From Thauera sp. GDN1 (lineage in GTDB: Bacteria > Pseudomonadota > Gammaproteobacteria > Burkholderiales > Rhodocyclaceae): DNA of 64,000 nt. Position 1 is the stretch's first letter. The number at the start of each line of letters is the position of its first letter. Both the position numbers and the translations under genes were made by a program. The stretch lies in assembly GCF_029223545.1 (NCBI RefSeq), contig NZ_CP097870.1, positions 1,612,001-1,676,000 on the forward strand. Reading direction: 5' to 3'. A model generated the notes under the pieces. It saw nothing but the letters and a program-made list of their open reading frames with translations. It was not told where the DNA came from and did not search any database. Positions 62,248-64,000 of the stretch are shown in pieces.

Positions 62248-64000
62248 ATGTGGCTCATCACGCCGATTGGTTTTTTCAGTATCGTCCAGAAGCCTGGCGA
62301 CAAGCGGAATGGCACCCTGACCGTGCGTTCCCGGGTGCGCAACGACCTGGCCGCCCTCAAGCAACGCTACCTTCCCGGCCTCGGGCCGATCCAGGAAGGT
62401 CACGATACCGACTACCGCTTCCGGGCGATCGCACCCCGCGCCGAGGTGTCTGCCGCGATGGCCCGGATGGCCGACAAGCTGGACTACGGCAATTTCAAGT
62501 CGGAGGTCGCCAAAAAGCAGGGGACGAAGCGCGCCAGCCTGTATCACCAGGTCTGGGAGCTCTTGTACCGACTCCAGACAGACCCGAGCTTTTCTGAGAA
62601 TGAGCCCACGGCGGACAGCTATGGCGGCGTGGTCGTCAGTGGCGGGCAGAGAGTCCTGTTGCGCGAGCCGACCAAGCACCACGGTGGATATGCGTGGACC
62701 TTTGCCAAGACCGAAGCCAGGCCTGGCGAGTCGGCGCGCGATGCCGCCATTCGCGCAGTGCGCGAGAAGGCCGGCTACGAGGCCGAAATCCGCATCGGCA
62801 TTCCTGGCGTGTTCAAGGGTTCGTCCTCGAGCACCTGCTACTACGTGATGGATGCCAGGCATCCCCCGGCGAAGCCGAACTGGCAGACGGCTGGTTTGCG
62901 TTGGGTGAGGTTCGACGAGGCGCGAGATCTGATTCGTGAGTCACCGAACGTCGACGGTCGAGATCGGGACCTGGCCATTCTGGACGCGGCTGAGCAGGCG
63001 GCCGGGATGATCGCCTGCAAGGAGCACCCGAACGTCCAGCCGGAAGACTGGAAGGACCTCAAGGCCATGCCCGAACGCCACACCGTGCTCTACCCGAAAC
63101 TGTGGTTCGACCCGGACGAAATGGCGAGGATCCGGCGCGGATTCTTCCCTACGGTCATGGAGGAGAAGTGGTTCCTCTACTTCACCGGCGACCGGCTGCG
63201 CATGCACCGGAGCTGGACCGGCATCCTGATCTACGACGTGGGATTTGCCTTCGATCACAAGGGCGGCGCCTATGTGACCGACGTGGTCGTGAACCGGGAG
63301 CCGAGGGAGTACAACAACACCGATGACGATGAAGACGTGAAAGCACTGGAGGAGATGATCCGGTACTACCTGCTCGAGCCCTTGGATGAGCCTGAGGTGG
63401 ATGGGTTCGTCAAGGCGATGACCCTGGCAATGCAGCCGAAATATCTCGGGTCGCCGGAGGTCGTGACTGCACTGGTCAAGGAAGTGTTCGATGTCGCCAT
63501 TCGCGCCATCGCCGATGAGGCGACGGAGGACGACTTTGTCCACGTGGTGGGAAAGGTCGTCTCAGCACTCACGGATGATGATGCCGGCTACACCCGCATG
63601 CCGGGATGGCACAGCACCGAGCAGATGGGCCGCTACATCAAGAAGTACCTGACCGGCAGCGACGAGGGTGATGACCTGGCCGAGATCATCAGCGATGGCA
63701 TGTATGCCTTGCTTGGCAAGCTGTTGGCAATGCTGCACGCCTTCCTGCAGGACCCTGCCGCCAACTGGGAGAAGGATGCGCTGGTTCAACTCAACGCGCT
63801 CCACCAGTTCGTGGTGACGGTCCTGCTGGGCACCAATACGGTGTTGTCTGGTGCAAAGACCTTGAGCGACTTCGATTGGGTACCGGTTGCCACCGGAACG
63901 CAGGGCAAGGAGGTCATCGTCGAGGTGGGGTCCGAAGGCGGTTCGCTGACGCTGTACGGCATTCAGTCGGCCGGCGGCTGGCAGTTCCGAGCAGAAACCA
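62248..64000 (+). CDS. Large protein with conserved N-terminal domain and degenerate Nudix domain (partial)
   Basis: Open from ATG 62248 to the window end with no stop: at least 584 residues. GGAGG 6 bases before the ATG fixes the start. The N-terminal ~110 residues (MWLITPIGFFSIVQKPGDKR, RNDLAALKQRYLPGLG) are a conserved domain of unknown function that I recognise from similar proteins. Residues about 125-215 are Nudix-like, with box region RPGESARDAAIRAVREKAGY; the usual R-E-x2-E-E is R-A-x2-E-K, so hydrolase activity is doubtful. Beyond about 270 is an unassigned helical region. Probably controlled by the divergent WYL regulator. Confidence 0.75.
   Translation, partial: MWLITPIGFFSIVQKPGDKRNGTLTVRSRVRNDLAALKQRYLPGLGPIQEGHDTDYRFRAIAPRAEVSAAMARMADKLDYGNFKSEVAKKQGTKRASLYHQVWELLYRLQTDPSFSENEPTADSYGGVVVSGGQRVLLREPTKHHGGYAWTFAKTEARPGESARDAAIRAVREKAGYEAEIRIGIPGVFKGSSSSTCYYVMDARHPPAKPNWQTAGLRWVRFDEARDLIRESPNVDGRDRDLAILDAAEQAAGMIACKEHPNVQPEDWKDLKAMPERHTVLYPKLWFDPDEMARIRRGFFPTVMEEKWFLYFTGDRLRMHRSWTGILIYDVGFAFDHKGGAYVTDVVVNREPREYNNTDDDEDVKALEEMIRYYLLEPLDEPEVDGFVKAMTLAMQPKYLGSPEVVTALVKEVFDVAIRAIADEATEDDFVHVVGKVVSALTDDDAGYTRMPGWHSTEQMGRYIKKYLTGSDEGDDLAEIISDGMYALLGKLLAMLHAFLQDPAANWEKDALVQLNALHQFVVTVLLGTNTVLSGAKTLSDFDWVPVATGTQGKEVIVEVGSEGGSLTLYGIQSAGGWQFRAET

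Overview
This window is GC-rich proteobacterial chromosome. The cytochrome cd1 nitrite reductase nirS with FNR/Dnr-type boxes, together with creA, sstT, dgkA, an LdtD-like transpeptidase, purN, rlhA, queD and lysC, points to a denitrifying betaproteobacterium of the Thauera/Azoarcus (Rhodocyclales) type. That placement is inference from gene content. No 16S gene is present.

Bases 1-30 kb are ordinary core genome. nirS has two FNR-type palindromes upstream and a strong stem-loop downstream. It is followed by an unusual regulator that joins a Crp/Fnr DNA-binding half to two PilJ-like sensor repeats. Next come rlhA, cell-envelope genes (VanZ-like, dgkA, a Tat-exported MepK-like peptidase divergent from an LdtD-like L,D-transpeptidase, a glycosyltransferase and an LpxH-like phosphoesterase), purN with a DUF3108 protein, an RsmB-type methyltransferase, a PLD-family protein, a desaturase, a LysR/MFS/M20-amidohydrolase group, queD, a radical SAM protein, an XRE regulator with a perfect 20-bp operator-like palindrome, and lysC.

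A tRNA-Ser(GCU) gene with its own promoter and terminator lies at 30.0 kb and marks the start of a defence-rich accessory region (30.2-55.2 kb). First comes a NERD-domain SF1 helicase with a HIT protein and an HNH nuclease. Then comes a complete type I Zorya system (zorABCD, minus strand) divergent from a BrxR/CapW-like WYL regulator, with palindromes in the shared promoter. A scar follows: a frameshifted helicase N-terminus joined to a WYL gene lacking its DNA-binding domain. After the scar is a tightly overlapping five-gene operon matching the Mza layout (sigma factor, MutL/MORC-type ATPase, Z1 helicase, PD-(D/E)XK protein, AIPR), extended by a Vsr endonuclease and a convergent cytosine-5 methyltransferase.

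At the right edge of that region (55.1-55.8 kb, minus strand) I read a complete regulatory cassette not visible as protein genes: sigma70-like promoter, SAM-II-type riboswitch aptamer, intrinsic terminator, a second SAM-II/SAM-V-like aptamer, and a 12-bp helix that would sequester the Shine-Dalgarno of a 55-codon gene. The next small gene appears to cross the island junction, so this tandem SAM riboswitch may have lost its original methionine-cycle target.

The last 8 kb hold a retropepsin-like protease, a possibly leaderless MerR regulator overlapping a VIT/vWA protein, decayed rtcB and ADP-ribosylglycohydrolase fragments, an ASCH protein, and a WYL regulator divergent from a large protein with a degenerate Nudix domain that runs off the window. 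This looks like a partly eroded RNA-repair or nucleotide-stress cluster.
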